Shown piece after piece: positions 4,561-5,698 of a DNA stretch of 5,698 nucleotides. The first letter of the stretch is position 1, and every line of letters starts with the position of its first letter. A program made the translations under genes and the position numbers. Source of the stretch: DP-19 sp041488235 (GTDB lineage Bacteria > Desulfobacterota > Binatia > UTPRO1). The stretch lies in NCBI GenBank assembly GCA_041488235.1, contig JBGPOW010000273.1:1-5698 (forward strand), read 5' to 3'. Below the pieces are notes generated by a model. The model saw nothing but the letters and a program-made list of their open reading frames with translations. It did not search any database and was not told where the DNA came from.

Positions 4561-5698
4561 GTGATCACGAAGACGCAGGCGCTCGCCTCCCTGCAATGCA
4601 CGCGGCGCGCGTGGCTCGTGGTCCACGATCCGGCGCGCGCGACCCCGCTCGCGCCGAGCCGCCAAGCGTTGCGCGACGCCGGCCACGCGATCGGCCGTCT
4701 CGCGTACGCGCTCTTCCCGGGAGCGGTGCTCGTCGACGAGCCCGACCTCGCGCGCGCGTGTGCGCGAACGGCGGAGCTCCTCGCCGACCCGGCCGTTCCC
4801 GCCGTGCTCGAGGCGGCGGTCGAGCACGGCGGGTTCGCGGTTCGGGCCGACGTGCTCGAGCGCCTTCCCGGCGGCGCGTGGGGGCTGCGGGAGGTGAAAT
4901 CGGGCACACGTGTTCGCGACGTCCATTTGGATGACCTCGCGATCCAGCGTCACGTGCTCACTGCCGCCGGCCTGACGCTCGCCTCGATCGAGCTGATCCA
5001 GCTCGATCCCGAATACCGGCACGCGGGTGGCGACGTCGATCACGCGCGACTCTTCGCCCGGCGCGACGTCGCCGCCGACGTCGAGGCCCGCGCGCTCGAC
5101 GTAGTCGCGCGCCTCGCGGCGCTGCCGACGGCGCTCGCGAGCGCCGCGGAGCCGCCGATCGAACCGGCGCCGCATTGCTTCTCGCCGTACCGGTGCGAAT
5201 TCTGGGAGCACTGCACGCGCGCGTTTCCCGAGGATTGGATCCTGCACGTGCGCTACGTCCCGCCCGAACGCTGGGCGGAGCTCTGCGCCGCCGGCACGAC
5301 GCGGCTCGGCGATTTGGCGAGCCCCGCAAACGTTCCGGCCGTTCTCTGGCGCGCGCGTGAGGCACTCGCGCGCGGCAGCGCGATCGTGTCGTCGGACCTC
5401 GGAGCGGCGCTCACCGATCTCGGTCCGCCCGCCGACTATCTCGATTTCGAAACGATCAGCCCCGCGGTCCCGTGCTACCGGGATACCGCGCCGTACCAAC
5501 GCATCCCGTTTCAATGGTCGTTGCACCGACGTGACGCTTCCGGCGCGCTCCTCCATCGCGAATTCCTCGCCGACGGCCGCGACGACCCGCGGCGCGCGTT
5601 TGCCGAGAGCCTCCTCGTCGCGACACGCGACGCTGCGTATCCGATCCTCGTCTACTCCGACTTCGAGTCCGAAGTCCTCGCCGAGCTCGCACTCGCCC
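4561..5698 (+). CDS. Cas4/RecB-like nuclease fused to DUF2779 domain, 3' end outside window
   Basis: At least 379 residues, cut by the window end. The N-terminal half is a PD-(D/E)XK nuclease of the RecB/Cas4 type: VITKTQALASLQCTRRAWLV (1-20), GHAIGRLAYALFPGAVLVDE (about 41-60), then the catalytic Asp97 (VRADVLER) and Glu111-Val-Lys113 (REVKSG), and a following helix with Gln. Cys13 with Cys206, Cys212 and Cys218 (HCFSPYRCEFWEHC, spaced 5 and 5) could hold a 4Fe-4S cluster as in Cas4 and AddB. The C-terminal part is recognised as DUF2779: YLDFETISPAVPCYRDTAPYQ and IPFQWSLHR (about 293-323), followed by VYSDFESEVL. The Asp295/Glu297 and Asp367 pattern looks like a DEDD-type exonuclease (RNase H-like) core, so the protein would combine two nuclease folds. 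GTG at 4561 begins the family-like sequence; it is 13 nt after the preceding stop and the Shine-Dalgarno is weak. A nucleic-acid processing or repair role is inferred; no CRISPR locus is present. Confidence 0.85.
   Translation, partial: MITKTQALASLQCTRRAWLVVHDPARATPLAPSRQALRDAGHAIGRLAYALFPGAVLVDEPDLARACARTAELLADPAVPAVLEAAVEHGGFAVRADVLERLPGGAWGLREVKSGTRVRDVHLDDLAIQRHVLTAAGLTLASIELIQLDPEYRHAGGDVDHARLFARRDVAADVEARALDVVARLAALPTALASAAEPPIEPAPHCFSPYRCEFWEHCTRAFPEDWILHVRYVPPERWAELCAAGTTRLGDLASPANVPAVLWRAREALARGSAIVSSDLGAALTDLGPPADYLDFETISPAVPCYRDTAPYQRIPFQWSLHRRDASGALLHREFLADGRDDPRRAFAESLLVATRDAAYPILVYSDFESEVLAELALA

Noticed and set aside
4510..5556. 348-codon minus-strand open frame
   Set aside because: Opposite the nuclease/DUF2779 gene, whose catalytic and cysteine motifs are in the plus frame; no recognisable domain on the minus strand.
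4561..5698. CRISPR-associated cas4 gene
   Set aside because: The N-terminal domain resembles Cas4, but the DUF2779 fusion, length and lack of any repeat array or other cas gene argue for a stand-alone nuclease family.

Overview
The window is a strongly GC-rich, gene-dense bacterial segment. Codons end mostly in G or C, so long open frames appear opposite the real genes. The gene content is a lipid-type acyl-CoA dehydrogenase with a MaoC-fold protein, a HIT protein, a Yip1-like membrane protein, an RNase Z-like hydrolase, an F420-type PPOX protein and a RecB-like/DUF2779 nuclease. This suggests a high-GC environmental bacterium, such as a deltaproteobacterial or Binatota-like lineage, Rokubacteria, or an actinobacterium. 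The window has no rRNA or other phylogenetic marker, so this is only a guess. I see no rRNA or tRNA gene, CRISPR array, transposase or phage gene.

Left part (1-1472, minus strand): an acyl-CoA dehydrogenase (GTG start at 1472) is followed 70 nt downstream by a MaoC-like hot-dog protein that runs off the window edge. They look like a fatty-acyl-CoA or related acyl-CoA oxidation pair. Both appear to lack the textbook catalytic acid/base residues of their families.

Middle (1473-2525): a 44-nt divergent spacer separates the dehydrogenase from a plus-strand pair, a HIT-family nucleotide hydrolase/transferase and a five-helix Yip1-like membrane protein.

Regulatory island (2526-3045): an AT-richer patch holds a possible promoter and a small inverted repeat. 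It precedes a 77-residue ribbon-helix-helix DNA-binding protein with a good ribosome binding site. Directly after this gene lies a striking 134-nt near-perfect inverted repeat (2894-3027, arms of 56 nt with 53 pairs, 22-nt loop). It is probably a REP- or MITE-like palindromic element and is the most unusual structure in the window.

Right part (3046-5698, plus strand): a compact apparent operon. An RNase Z-like metallo-beta-lactamase-fold hydrolase overlaps by ATGA a small split-barrel (PPOX/F420-type) protein. After 13 nt comes a large nuclease-like protein joining a Cas4/RecB-type PD-(D/E)XK domain, a presumed iron-sulfur cluster and a DUF2779 domain. It is cut by the window end. No complete new multigene system is evident; the leads are the palindrome, the RHH gene with its operator-like site, and the two-nuclease operon.
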